From JAVBMO01 sp031552355 (lineage in GTDB: Bacteria; Bacteroidota; Bacteroidia; Bacteroidales; P3): a DNA stretch of 9,464 bases. Positions 1 through 6,333 of the stretch are shown here, in pieces (positions within the stretch are counted from its first letter, which is position 1; the number at the start of each line of letters is the position of its first letter). The translations under genes were made by a program, and so were the position numbers. Location of the stretch: NCBI GenBank assembly GCA_031552355.1, contig JAVBMO010000103.1, positions 1 to 9,464 of the forward strand, in the 5' to 3' direction. Under the pieces are notes generated by a model. It saw only the letters and a list, made by a program, of their open reading frames with translations, was not told the origin of the DNA and made no database searches.

Positions 1-62
1 TCTTTATTACAAGCTGTTAATAAAACTGTGGCTGCTAAGCCTAAATACATGAGTTTTTTCAT
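1..62 (-). CDS. Lipoprotein, N-terminal fragment (cut by window edge)
   Basis: Only the first 20 codons are visible, read leftward from an ATG at 62-60. They encode a short basic N-terminus (MKK), a hydrophobic stretch, and a lipobox LTAC with the acylated cysteine at residue 18. This is a signal peptidase II signal, so the product should be a lipoprotein. After the cysteine come Asn, Lys and then Asp or Glu (codon GAN, incomplete). In Bacteroidota, a Lys/acidic-rich stretch just after the cysteine can mark lipoproteins for surface export, but too little is visible to claim this. The gene follows the terminator at 128-164, so it should have its own promoter in the very AT-rich 63-127; I see no good -7 match there. 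Function cannot be inferred. Confidence 0.75.
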   Translation of the reverse strand, partial: MKKLMYLGLAATVLLTACNK

Positions 63-127
63 TTTTCGTTATTTTTTTAATTGTTATTTTTTGATTTTAT
101 TATTTGTGTTGATGTATTTTTTAATAA

Positions 128-164
128 TAAAAGCGTGTAGCCTTTTTAGAGTTACACGCTTTTA
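128..164 (-). terminator. Intrinsic terminator downstream of the nucleotidyltransferase gene
   Basis: A perfect 12-bp inverted repeat (TAAAAGCGTGTA at 128-139 and TACACGCTTTTA at 153-164) encloses a 13-nt loop. On the minus strand the stem ends in a T-rich run. It lies 26 nt past the stop codon of the nucleotidyltransferase gene and separates it from the lipoprotein gene. Confidence 0.8.
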
Positions 165-189
165 ATAAATTGAAAATAAATATTTTATT

Positions 190-501
190 TCAACTCGCTC
201 GTCCATAGATTAATTGTTTATTTCTATCAATAGAATGTCGAAGGATTGGGTTTTTGATGGTTTTTTCTTCAACTAAATCTACTTTTCGATGAAAAATTTC
301 TTCTAAATGAATTTTGAAATCCATATAGTTATCAAAATATTCTGGTAAATCCACATTTCCAAAAGTAACCAATATATCTATATCGCTGTCGTCTGTGCAG
401 TTGCCTGTAGCAAATGATCCGAAAACATACAAAGAATCTATCTTGTATAAACTGCACAAGTGAACCAAATCTTGTAACTTATTTGCGATAATTTGATGCA
501 T
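190..501 (-). CDS. Minimal nucleotidyltransferase (MNT/MntA-like), orphan
   Basis: The protein belongs to the small polymerase-beta-type nucleotidyltransferases (MNT, MntA-like), which transfer NMP groups from NTPs to a target. With the start at 501 it has 103 residues, normal for the family. The signature GSFATG begins at residue 28 and continues into SDIDILV, with the two metal-binding aspartates at about 40 and 42. A third acidic residue lies in KVDLV at about 75, so the active site looks intact. The reading frame stays open upstream to an ATG at 552, but a strong promoter match sits at 523-553, inside that extension, so the start at 501 is preferred. MntA proteins usually sit next to a HEPN partner (HepT) in toxin-antitoxin pairs. 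No HEPN gene is present on either side: a receptor gene lies upstream, and a terminator and lipoprotein gene downstream. By hand count 241-480 is about 31% GC, clearly below the neighbouring metabolic genes, which may indicate transfer. The target molecule is unknown. Confidence 0.85.
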   Translation of the reverse strand: MHQIIANKLQDLVHLCSLYKIDSLYVFGSFATGNCTDDSDIDILVTFGNVDLPEYFDNYMDFKIHLEEIFHRKVDLVEEKTIKNPILRHSIDRNKQLIYGRAS

Positions 502-522
502 AATCGATTGATTTTCTTTTCG

Positions 523-553
523 CAAAAATACAAATTTTATATTAGAATACAAA
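523..553 (-). promoter_or_regulatory. Bacteroidota-type promoter for the nucleotidyltransferase gene
   Basis: On the minus strand a TTTG (-33 element, 553-550) is followed after 19 nt by TATTTTTG (530-523), an exact match to the -7 consensus TAnnTTTG. Transcription would begin near 515-519, giving a leader of about 15 nt before the ATG at 501. This placement rules against the longer reading frame that starts at 552. Confidence 0.65.
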
Positions 554-673
554 AAAGGGCATAATGCTTTTCGTTTTAACGTGTAAGCTCGTATTTCAAA
601 GAACTGATTTTATTTTCTTATTCTACATTTCTGTAAAATGATTGCACTAATTTTTAGTTACTCGAAAATTTTA

Positions 674-2968
674 TTATTTATTGAATTTGAATGTAATCCC
701 TAAAAAGAATGACCTTCCGCAACCAAGTAAACTTGATGAAAGATCTGCGTTTCCATGTCCGCTTCCGCCATTAGCGATACTGTTTTGAACCCAAGTAACA
801 TCAAAAATATTTTTCACGCCTGCAGCTATATCAAAATATTTGGTGATAGGGCGTGTAATGGTCAAATCCATCCAATTGTAGTTTTCCAATCCTGCCAAAA
901 CAAGGTTTCCGTTGTATTCGCGGTACTCTTGCCGTGCACCTGTAAATTTGTAGAAGAGATTGAAAGTCGCTACTTTAGTCCATTCGTAGGTAAGGCTCAA
1001 CGAAATTTCGGGCGAATAGCAAAACTGTGTTTGAGATTCTTCAGCAAAAACTTCGTCTTCAAACAGATTGTTGTACCGTCCGACATAAGAGAAATTGAGT
1101 GAAGCTCTTAATTTTTTCCAAAATAAAGTATTTTCAAGGGTAAAGCCTAGTGTTCTGTATTTTCCTGTGTTATAATAAGTTTGCGTATTGGGTTCTGTAA
1201 CCGAAGAAACCATCGTAATCCTGTCTTTGAAATCGTTGAAAAATCCTGATACACTGGAAGTAATCCGAACGTTGCTATTGTGTAGCGGACGCCAAACCCA
1301 TGAAGCCATATAGCTGTCCGACGATTCTGCTTTCAAATCGGGATTGCCTTTTATCCAAAAACCACCACCGTTTACATGATAAAAAGTGTAGTACAATTCC
1401 TGCAAGGTCGGGGCACGAAAACCGCGTCCATACGATACACGAATATCCATTTTGTCGTTCAGTTTGAATTTGGTATTTATTGAAGGAATGGCTGTTGGTG
1501 CGTTGTAAACTGAATTGTAGGAAGAACGTACGCCCAAGCGGACATCCAACCATTTGATGGGCGAATATTCCGCAGAAAGAAACACAGCGCCATTATCTAT
1601 TGTGGTGTGCTCTTGGTCAATTTTGTCGCCTGTGCCTTCGTTGTGCTGATACTCTAATCCGGCTTGCAAATTCAAGTTAGTCAAGGCTTTCCACACGGCG
1701 GTTGCCCGTGCAAACCAAACCGAATAATTCGATTGGTCTTCGGCATTTTCGCCTGTGGAAGGGTATTCTTCGCCTGTAGCAAAATTGATCACCGTACTTT
1801 CTTTGTCGCGTTCGTAATCTTGGTAAGAACCTGAAAACGAAAGTTTCGTACGATTATTTACCGTCCAGTTTCCTTGCAATTGATGTGTAAACCGGTTGGC
1901 TAAATAATTGACATCTGTAGCTTTGCGATTTTCAGGCACATCGCCTTTTTGTAAAATATCTTCGTTCAGGTAATCCAATCGGTACCCTATATCGTATTTG
2001 CTTTTGGCAATTCCGGCTTGAAATCCGCCCAAATATTGCGTTTTGGAAGGCCATTCTTTTTTACGCCCGGTCAAATTGCCCTGCCAGCCACCAAAGTCGT
2101 TACGAGTAAAACTCCCGCCTAAATATATTCCATTTTTGAAACCGTATTGGGCATTTACGCTTTCGATATGGTTTCCCTTGCCGTAAAAAGGTTGGTATTC
2201 ATTCCCTAAGGTTTCTTCTTGAATACGTGCATTGAGGGAAAAATGATTGGTATCTTTCGCTCCGCCCTTTTTGGTGATAATATTAATAACACCTGCCAAA
2301 GCGTCGGTTCCGTAAGTTACCGACATAGGTCCTTCCACAATTTCAATACGCTCAATCGTATTGACATCTATCTGGCTAAGGCTTTGCTTTTTGCTTAACC
2401 GATCAATCATAGGAATACCGTCAATCAGTACTTTCACATTATTTCCGCTCATTCCCATAATTTCAAAGTCGGATTCGCCCAATGCTAAGTCGTTCGAGAT
2501 ACGTACGCCTATTTCAGTGTTCAACAACGATTCCACGCTATTGGGCGCCTTTTGTTCTATTTGTTCGGAATTAATTACGCGCACTTTATACACGGAATTA
2601 TTTAATGATTGTGGAAAAAATTGGCCTGTAATTACCACTTCACCCAACTCCATGGCTTTTTCGATAATGGTTATATTGGGAAAATAATTAATAGTATCGG
2701 CTTTAATCGTCACCGGAAATTCTTGATTATGAGCCATAATCGAAAAAACGACCATGGTATAGTTTCCTGCCGGCGCTTCGAATGAAAATTTTCCTTTGGC
2801 GCCGGTCATGCTTCCGTAGTGGGTATTTTTCAGCATCACGGTAACAAATTCTGCCGGTTGTCCATCGGCAGTTTTTACTGTACCGGAAACAGTGGTTTTA
2901 TTCTTTTGCGCAAAAGCAAAATTAAAAATAAATAATAGAAAGAATAGTAAAAGTATCTTTTTTTGCAT
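674..2968 (-). CDS. TonB-dependent outer-membrane receptor (CarboxypepD_reg-like, plug and barrel)
   Basis: This 764-residue protein is an outer-membrane active transporter energised by TonB-ExbBD. Residues 1-20 are a signal peptide ending FAFA before Gln21. Residues about 25-105 form a carboxypeptidase-regulatory-like beta-sandwich, typical of Bacteroidota receptors. A likely TonB box (GEVVITG) lies at about 109-115, followed by the plug domain to about 235. The plug has VLIDGIP near 180 and ends in IERIEIVEGP...YGTDALAGVINIITKK, the pattern of BtuB/FepA-type receptors. The rest is a beta-barrel with the usual GFRAPT...ELYY (about 514-526) and GNPDLKAE motifs. The C-terminus is GITFKFNK, so the usual terminal Phe is followed by two extra residues. 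It differs from SusC-type receptors: it is shorter and has no SusD partner nearby. The HMA-protein gene just upstream suggests a metal or metal-cofactor substrate; cobalamin and haem are also possible. The HMA terminator and a control region with repeats separate it from that gene, so it is probably transcribed alone. I see no convincing terminator in the 120 nt after its stop. Confidence 0.93.
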   Translation of the reverse strand: MQKKILLLFFLLFIFNFAFAQKNKTTVSGTVKTADGQPAEFVTVMLKNTHYGSMTGAKGKFSFEAPAGNYTMVVFSIMAHNQEFPVTIKADTINYFPNITIIEKAMELGEVVITGQFFPQSLNNSVYKVRVINSEQIEQKAPNSVESLLNTEIGVRISNDLALGESDFEIMGMSGNNVKVLIDGIPMIDRLSKKQSLSQIDVNTIERIEIVEGPMSVTYGTDALAGVINIITKKGGAKDTNHFSLNARIQEETLGNEYQPFYGKGNHIESVNAQYGFKNGIYLGGSFTRNDFGGWQGNLTGRKKEWPSKTQYLGGFQAGIAKSKYDIGYRLDYLNEDILQKGDVPENRKATDVNYLANRFTHQLQGNWTVNNRTKLSFSGSYQDYERDKESTVINFATGEEYPSTGENAEDQSNYSVWFARATAVWKALTNLNLQAGLEYQHNEGTGDKIDQEHTTIDNGAVFLSAEYSPIKWLDVRLGVRSSYNSVYNAPTAIPSINTKFKLNDKMDIRVSYGRGFRAPTLQELYYTFYHVNGGGFWIKGNPDLKAESSDSYMASWVWRPLHNSNVRITSSVSGFFNDFKDRITMVSSVTEPNTQTYYNTGKYRTLGFTLENTLFWKKLRASLNFSYVGRYNNLFEDEVFAEESQTQFCYSPEISLSLTYEWTKVATFNLFYKFTGARQEYREYNGNLVLAGLENYNWMDLTITRPITKYFDIAAGVKNIFDVTWVQNSIANGGSGHGNADLSSSLLGCGRSFFLGITFKFNK

Positions 2969-2993
2969 GAAATCAAATTTAGTATTTTTTAGT

Positions 2994-3008
2994 TACACAT
3001 AATGTGTA
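2994..3008. promoter_or_regulatory. Perfect 7-1-7 palindrome in the receptor leader (possible operator)
   Basis: TACACATAATGTGTA is a perfect inverted repeat of two 7-bp arms around one central base, 26-40 nt upstream of the receptor start codon. The 7-1-7 layout is that of Fur-family boxes (Fur, Zur, PerR), although the bases differ from their published consensus sequences. As RNA it could form only a short 6-bp hairpin with a 3-nt loop, so a protein-binding DNA site is more likely. The regulator is unknown. Confidence 0.4.
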
Positions 3009-3094
3009 GATGTTGTTTCATATACAATTTGAAAAAGAGATATAATATGTAAAATATAAGACTTTTGCATTGTATTTTGGTTTGAAGTTTTGTG

Positions 3095-3102
3095 CAAAAT
3101 TA
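3095..3102 (-). promoter_or_regulatory. Candidate -7 element for the TonB-dependent receptor
   Basis: The minus strand reads TAATTTTG (3102-3095), an exact TAnnTTTG match. No TTTG lies at the usual 19-21 nt upstream; the nearest is 26 nt away, inside a direct repeat. The repeats end 21 nt before this element, so their centres would fall near -41 and -62 if transcription starts at about 3090. That is typical for an activator compensating for a poor -33. The leader would be about 120 nt. Confidence 0.4.
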
Positions 3103-3123
3103 GCCAATTTTAAAAAGCCGGTA

Positions 3124-3159
3124 TGACGCAAAACGGAATATTATTGACGTAAAACGGAA
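3124..3159. repeat. Two 15-bp direct repeats with 21-bp period upstream of the receptor gene
   Basis: TGACGCAAAACGGAA (3124-3138) recurs as TGACGTAAAACGGAA (3145-3159) with one mismatch. The start-to-start distance is 21 bp, two helical turns, so both copies face the same side of the DNA. Direct half-sites with this period are typical of AraC-family and some response-regulator operators. The pair lies between the HMA terminator and the candidate receptor promoter, so it most likely controls the receptor gene. Confidence 0.6.
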
Positions 3160-3191
3160 AAATGATAATTATCTATACTGCAAAATAAAGT

Positions 3192-3225
3192 AAACGCCTG
3201 TGCATTTTGGATTGTACAGGCGTTT
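3192..3225 (-). terminator. Intrinsic terminator after the HMA-protein gene
   Basis: A perfect 10-bp stem, AAACGCCTGT (3192-3201) with ACAGGCGTTT (3216-3225), encloses a 14-nt loop. On the minus strand it is followed by a T-rich stretch. It lies 25 nt past the HMA stop codon and isolates the receptor gene from the upstream transcription unit. Confidence 0.8.
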
Positions 3226-3250
3226 CTATTTTAAGTTTAATCTTTTATTG

Positions 3251-3652
3251 TTAATGCGTATGTCCTTCACTGTGTTCATGTTCACCATGATTACACTTTT
3301 GTTGTTTGATTTCCGGTGTTGGCTTTTTGCAACAAGCGGGTAATTTGGCGTAAGCCTTGGGATTTCCGGGAACATCATCAGCATCGTAACCCAGTTTGGC
3401 AATGGCTTCCCTGATTTTGTCCGGATTGGTTTTCTTGTCGTCATAGGTTACAGTAAGTACTTTTGTTTCTAAGTCTAATGAAAAAGTTTTTATGCCCTTT
3501 TCATAAGCCATAGCCTTTTCAATCTTTTCCTTGCACATCTCGCATTGTGCCGAAGTCTTTATTTTAATTTCTTTTACTTCTGCATGAGAAAGCCCTATGC
3601 TCAAAAAGCATACAACTGCTAAAGCCAAGAATTTTACACTTATTTTTTTCAT
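3251..3652 (-). CDS. Exported heavy-metal-associated (HMA) domain protein with His/Cys-rich tail
   Basis: This 133-residue protein starts with a signal peptide (residues 1-24, cleavage after SHA), placing it in the periplasm. Residues about 26-92 form a ferredoxin-like HMA fold related to CopZ, MerP and P-type ATPase metal domains. The metal-binding CxxC is CEMC at 37-40. The family often has MxCxxC; here the position two before the first Cys is Ala. The domain ends in the usual KLGYDA. After it come a Cys pair (107-108), Cys120 and five histidines between 122 and 133, a likely second metal site. Copper is the commonest ligand of such proteins; zinc or nickel are possible through the His tail. 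The gene lies 62 nt after the aldehyde reductase gene with no clear promoter between, so it may be the last gene of that operon, and it ends at a terminator. The next gene downstream is a TonB-dependent receptor, which suggests, but does not prove, a link to metal traffic across the envelope. Confidence 0.88.
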   Translation of the reverse strand: MKKISVKFLALAVVCFLSIGLSHAEVKEIKIKTSAQCEMCKEKIEKAMAYEKGIKTFSLDLETKVLTVTYDDKKTNPDKIREAIAKLGYDADDVPGNPKAYAKLPACCKKPTPEIKQQKCNHGEHEHSEGHTH

Positions 3653-3714
3653 GATACTTTATGGTTTCAGGATTAGTATGATATTTAACGATAAAAGTTT
3701 TGTTTTATTGGACA

Positions 3715-4857
3715 TTATTTCACCGCCAGCAAAATCTGTTTGGCAACATCGCCTGTTACATTTCTATTTTCGCCATAAGCAACACCTGATTTATTGAAAC
3801 GTTCGGCAATGATATCTATTGTTTCTTCGCCAATACCTGCTTCGGAAAGCCTTGTAGCCAAACCTAACGAGCGGAAAAATTCCTCTGTCTGGACAATAGT
3901 TTTTTCTATGCGTTCTTCGGTTGTACCTGCTGTAATACCCAAAACTCTTTCTCCATATTGCAAAATCTTGCTTTGTTTTTGGTCTTTCAAAACACGAAGA
4001 GTTCCGTTGAAAACAATGGCAAGCGAAGCCCCGTGAGTAATTCCGTGTAAAGCAGTCAATTCGTGGCCTATCATGTGGGTTGCCCAGTCTTCGGTTACAC
4101 CCATAGCAATAAATCCGTTTAAACCCATGGTTGCCGAAAGCATGAAGTCGGCCATCAGGTCATAGTTTTTGGGGTTTTCCTTAATAAGAGGTGCAATTTC
4201 AATAATGCTTTGCAAAATACCTTCCGCCCAACGGTCCATCAAGCGCGATTGGCCTGTGGTGGTCATATATTGTTCCATTACATGGACAAAAACATCGGAA
4301 AGTCCGCATGCAATTTGGTGTGGGGGCAAAGAATAGGTTGCTTCCGGGTCAAGAATGGAAAATGTAGGGTAGAAACCGTGAAAAGCATATTTTTCTTTGG
4401 TCTCGCTACGCGAAATCACAGCACCATTATTCATTTCGGAACCTGTGGCGGGCAATGTCATTACCGAAGCAAAGGGAATACTTTCGGTAGCTTTCCCTTT
4501 CAGGACAATATCCCAAGCGTCGCCATCATAGCAAATGCCTGCTGCAATCAATTTGGTGCCATCGAGAACGGAACCACCGCCAACAGCAAGCAAAAAGTCT
4601 ATATTATTTTCTTTTCCCAAGGCAATGGCTTTTCGCAAAGTCTCTACAGTGGGATTGGCTTCAATTCCCCAAAATTCAATAAAACCAATACCTTGCAAAG
4701 CCTCTGTAACTTGATTATAAATACCGTTTTGTTTTACGCTTCCCCCGCCGAAAGTAAGCATTATTTTTTTGCCTTGAGGAATCAATTTGGCAAGTTTTGC
4801 TATTTGTCCTTTGCCAAAGACCAACCGTGTTGGATTTTGAAATGAAAAGTTTCTCAT
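3715..4857 (-). CDS. yqhD: YqhD-like iron-containing alcohol dehydrogenase / NADPH-dependent aldehyde reductase
   Basis: The 380-residue protein matches the group III iron-containing alcohol dehydrogenases and closely resembles E. coli YqhD (387 aa, from memory), which reduces short-chain and toxic aldehydes with NADPH. The N-terminal nucleotide-binding domain carries GGGS at 37-40 and GGGSVLDGTK from residue 93. PATGSE follows at 136-141. The C-terminal helical domain holds the metal ligands corresponding to YqhD Asp194, His198, His267 and His281: here Asp188, His192 (SDVFVH), His261 (WATH) and His275 (ITH). All four are present, so the enzyme should be active. It is cytoplasmic with no signal peptide. 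Its start lies 14 nt after the stop of the FabK/nitronate monooxygenase-family gene, which indicates co-transcription. YqhD relatives protect against aldehydes from lipid peroxidation, or act as butanol dehydrogenases in fermenters. The physiological substrate here is not visible. Confidence 0.92.
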   Translation of the reverse strand: MRNFSFQNPTRLVFGKGQIAKLAKLIPQGKKIMLTFGGGSVKQNGIYNQVTEALQGIGFIEFWGIEANPTVETLRKAIALGKENNIDFLLAVGGGSVLDGTKLIAAGICYDGDAWDIVLKGKATESIPFASVMTLPATGSEMNNGAVISRSETKEKYAFHGFYPTFSILDPEATYSLPPHQIACGLSDVFVHVMEQYMTTTGQSRLMDRWAEGILQSIIEIAPLIKENPKNYDLMADFMLSATMGLNGFIAMGVTEDWATHMIGHELTALHGITHGASLAIVFNGTLRVLKDQKQSKILQYGERVLGITAGTTEERIEKTIVQTEEFFRSLGLATRLSEAGIGEETIDIIAERFNKSGVAYGENRNVTGDVAKQILLAVK

Positions 4858-4871
4858 AAAATTCGTAATTT

Positions 4872-5813
4872 CTAGTTAATAGCTTTGCAGGCTTTTTCGT
4901 AATCTGTTACTAATTTTTTCATGACTACGTCCACAGGTTGTACTTTTTGAATATCTGCTGAAATTTGGCCGATTTCCAATTCGCCATTATCCATATCGCC
5001 TTCAAACATGCCTTTTTTGGCACGGCCTTTTCCCAAAAGCGTTTTCAATTCTTCGGCAGAAGCGCCGGCCATTTCGGCTTTCATCACTTCGTCAAAGAAA
5101 AGGTTTTTGAGCAAGCGCACAGGAACTGTTTTTTTCATCATCAACAAGGTGTCGCCTTCTTTGGCATCTATTACTTTTTGTTTGAAAGCTTCGTGTGCCG
5201 AAGATTCTTCGGTGGTAGCAAAAAGCGACCCTATTTGAACCCCATCGGCCCCCAAGGCTTGGGCTGCCAAAATGGCTTCGCCTGAACCAATACCACCGGC
5301 TGCAATAACAGGAATACTGATGGCTTTCCGCACCAAAGGAATTAAAACCAAGGTGGTGGTTTCTTCGCGCCCGTTGTGGCCACCGGCTTCGAAGCCTTCG
5401 GCAACAATGGCATCTACACCGGCTTCGGCAGCTTTGCGGGCAAATTTGGTATTGGAAACCACATGCACCACAGTAATCCCTTTTTCTTTCAAAAACGATG
5501 TCCATGTGGAAGGATTGCCTGCCGATGTGAAAACAATTTTCACGCCTTTGTCCACAATAATTTGCATAATTTTATCAATTTCGGGGTAGAGCAGAGGGAC
5601 ATTTATGCCAAAAGGCTTGTCGGTAGCTTGTTTGCATTTGTCTATGTGTTCGGCTAAAACTTCGGGGTGCATAGACCCTGCGCCGATAAGGCCAAGCCCA
5701 CCGGCATTGCTCACAGCCGAAGCCAAGCGCCAGCCGCTGCACCAAACCATTCCACCGGATATAATAGGATATTGTATGCCAAAAAGCTTTGAAATTTTGT
5801 TATTGCTGTTCAT
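4872..5813 (-). CDS. FMN-dependent nitronate monooxygenase / FabK-like enoyl-ACP reductase family protein
   Basis: This 313-residue TIM-barrel flavoprotein belongs to the family shared by nitronate monooxygenase and enoyl-ACP reductase II (FabK). Family features in order: PIISGGM near residue 16 (N-terminal FMN region), AVSNAGGLGLIGAG (33-46), DKPFGINVPLL (65-75), TSAGNP (96-101), AEGFEAGGHNG (138-148) with the catalytic-type His146, and two phosphate-binding glycine segments, AAGGIGSGEA (171-180) and GADGVQIGSLF (188-198). As I recall S. pneumoniae FabK, the similarity runs through most of the barrel, especially DKPFG...AGNP and the GGH region. FabK reduces the enoyl-ACP double bond in fatty acid synthesis; nitronate monooxygenase oxidises toxic alkyl nitronates. 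The two cannot be told apart by these motifs, and no fatty acid synthesis genes lie nearby, so I leave the activity open. It begins 12 nt after the cvpA stop and is followed after 14 nt by the aldehyde reductase gene, so the three form an operon. Confidence 0.88.
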   Translation of the reverse strand: MNSNNKISKLFGIQYPIISGGMVWCSGWRLASAVSNAGGLGLIGAGSMHPEVLAEHIDKCKQATDKPFGINVPLLYPEIDKIMQIIVDKGVKIVFTSAGNPSTWTSFLKEKGITVVHVVSNTKFARKAAEAGVDAIVAEGFEAGGHNGREETTTLVLIPLVRKAISIPVIAAGGIGSGEAILAAQALGADGVQIGSLFATTEESSAHEAFKQKVIDAKEGDTLLMMKKTVPVRLLKNLFFDEVMKAEMAGASAEELKTLLGKGRAKKGMFEGDMDNGELEIGQISADIQKVQPVDVVMKKLVTDYEKACKAIN

Positions 5814-5825
5814 ATAATATAAGTT

Positions 5826-6308
5826 TTAAAGTTTGTTTCGAATTTTGTCTGCATTGTCAAAAACAAAAGGGGCTATTTTTTCTATGGGTGAATATAAAAA
5901 CGACTTTTCTTTGATTTCTTTTTTTAGAAAAAGTTCATTTTTATCGAAATAGTTAACGAAATAAATCAAAAGGCTCAAAACCAACGCTACTTTGAGAAGC
6001 CCGAAAACTGCGCCGAAAATATTATTAAACAGTCCTAAAGAGAGTGTTTTTACAATGTTTTCCAGCCATTTTCCTAAAAGGTAAAGGATTATAACCACTA
6101 TAAAAAAAGTAATCACAAAAGCCAATATTTCAGCGTATTGCCCGGAAAGCCCGATTTGGCGGCCTACCATTTCCGAAAAATTGATAGACAAATAGGTCCC
6201 CAAGATCAAAGCAATCAAAAGGATTAATTCAATGATAAAACCTTTGGTAAACCCTTTGAACGCAAACCATGCAAGCGGAATAGCAAAAAGAATGTCTAAA
6301 AAATTCAT
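5826..6308 (-). CDS. cvpA: CvpA family inner-membrane protein
   Basis: The 160-residue protein fits the CvpA family (colicin V production protein), small inner-membrane proteins needed for colicin V export in E. coli and linked to envelope stress tolerance in other bacteria. Four hydrophobic segments are visible at about 2-19, 23-44, 60-80 and 98-120. The characteristic KGFTKGFIIE lies between the first two, and a Gly-rich GLFNNIFGAVFGLLK enters the fourth. The charged C-terminal 40 residues would be soluble. Length and topology are typical. It is the first gene of the unit that continues into the flavoprotein and aldehyde reductase genes, with a good promoter 26-57 nt upstream of its ATG. 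Its molecular role in Bacteroidota is not established. Confidence 0.9.
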   Translation of the reverse strand: MNFLDILFAIPLAWFAFKGFTKGFIIELILLIALILGTYLSINFSEMVGRQIGLSGQYAEILAFVITFFIVVIILYLLGKWLENIVKTLSLGLFNNIFGAVFGLLKVALVLSLLIYFVNYFDKNELFLKKEIKEKSFLYSPIEKIAPFVFDNADKIRNKL

Positions 6309-6333
6309 GTATGGCCTAAATGCTAAGAAACCG

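Noticed and set aside
190..501. MntA-HepT toxin-antitoxin module
   Set aside because: Only the nucleotidyltransferase is present; no HEPN-domain reading frame lies on either side within the window.
553..580. Imperfect hairpin around GGGCATAATGC after the receptor gene
   Set aside because: A one-base centre and A-C mismatches on the minus-strand transcript make it a poor terminator, and it overlaps the nucleotidyltransferase promoter.
2974..2981. TAAATTTG on the minus strand, an exact -7 match just before the receptor start codon
   Set aside because: It would place the transcription start at the ATG itself (leaderless), and no TTTG lies 19-21 nt upstream. The element at 3095-3102 fits the operator-like repeats better.
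2969..3190. Possible cobalamin riboswitch in the receptor leader, given the BtuB-like plug and the B12 enzyme nearby
   Set aside because: I could not find the conserved B12-box or the expected helices, and the likely transcribed leader (about 120 nt) is short for that class.
4210..4845. 211-codon open frame on the plus strand
   Set aside because: It lies antisense within the aldehyde reductase gene, whose protein has full-length family similarity and all metal ligands; the antisense product shows no recognisable domain.
5092..5505. 137-codon minus-strand frame rich in Cys and Arg
   Set aside because: It is a shifted frame within the flavoprotein gene; the composition comes from out-of-frame reading of Ala/Gly-rich codons.
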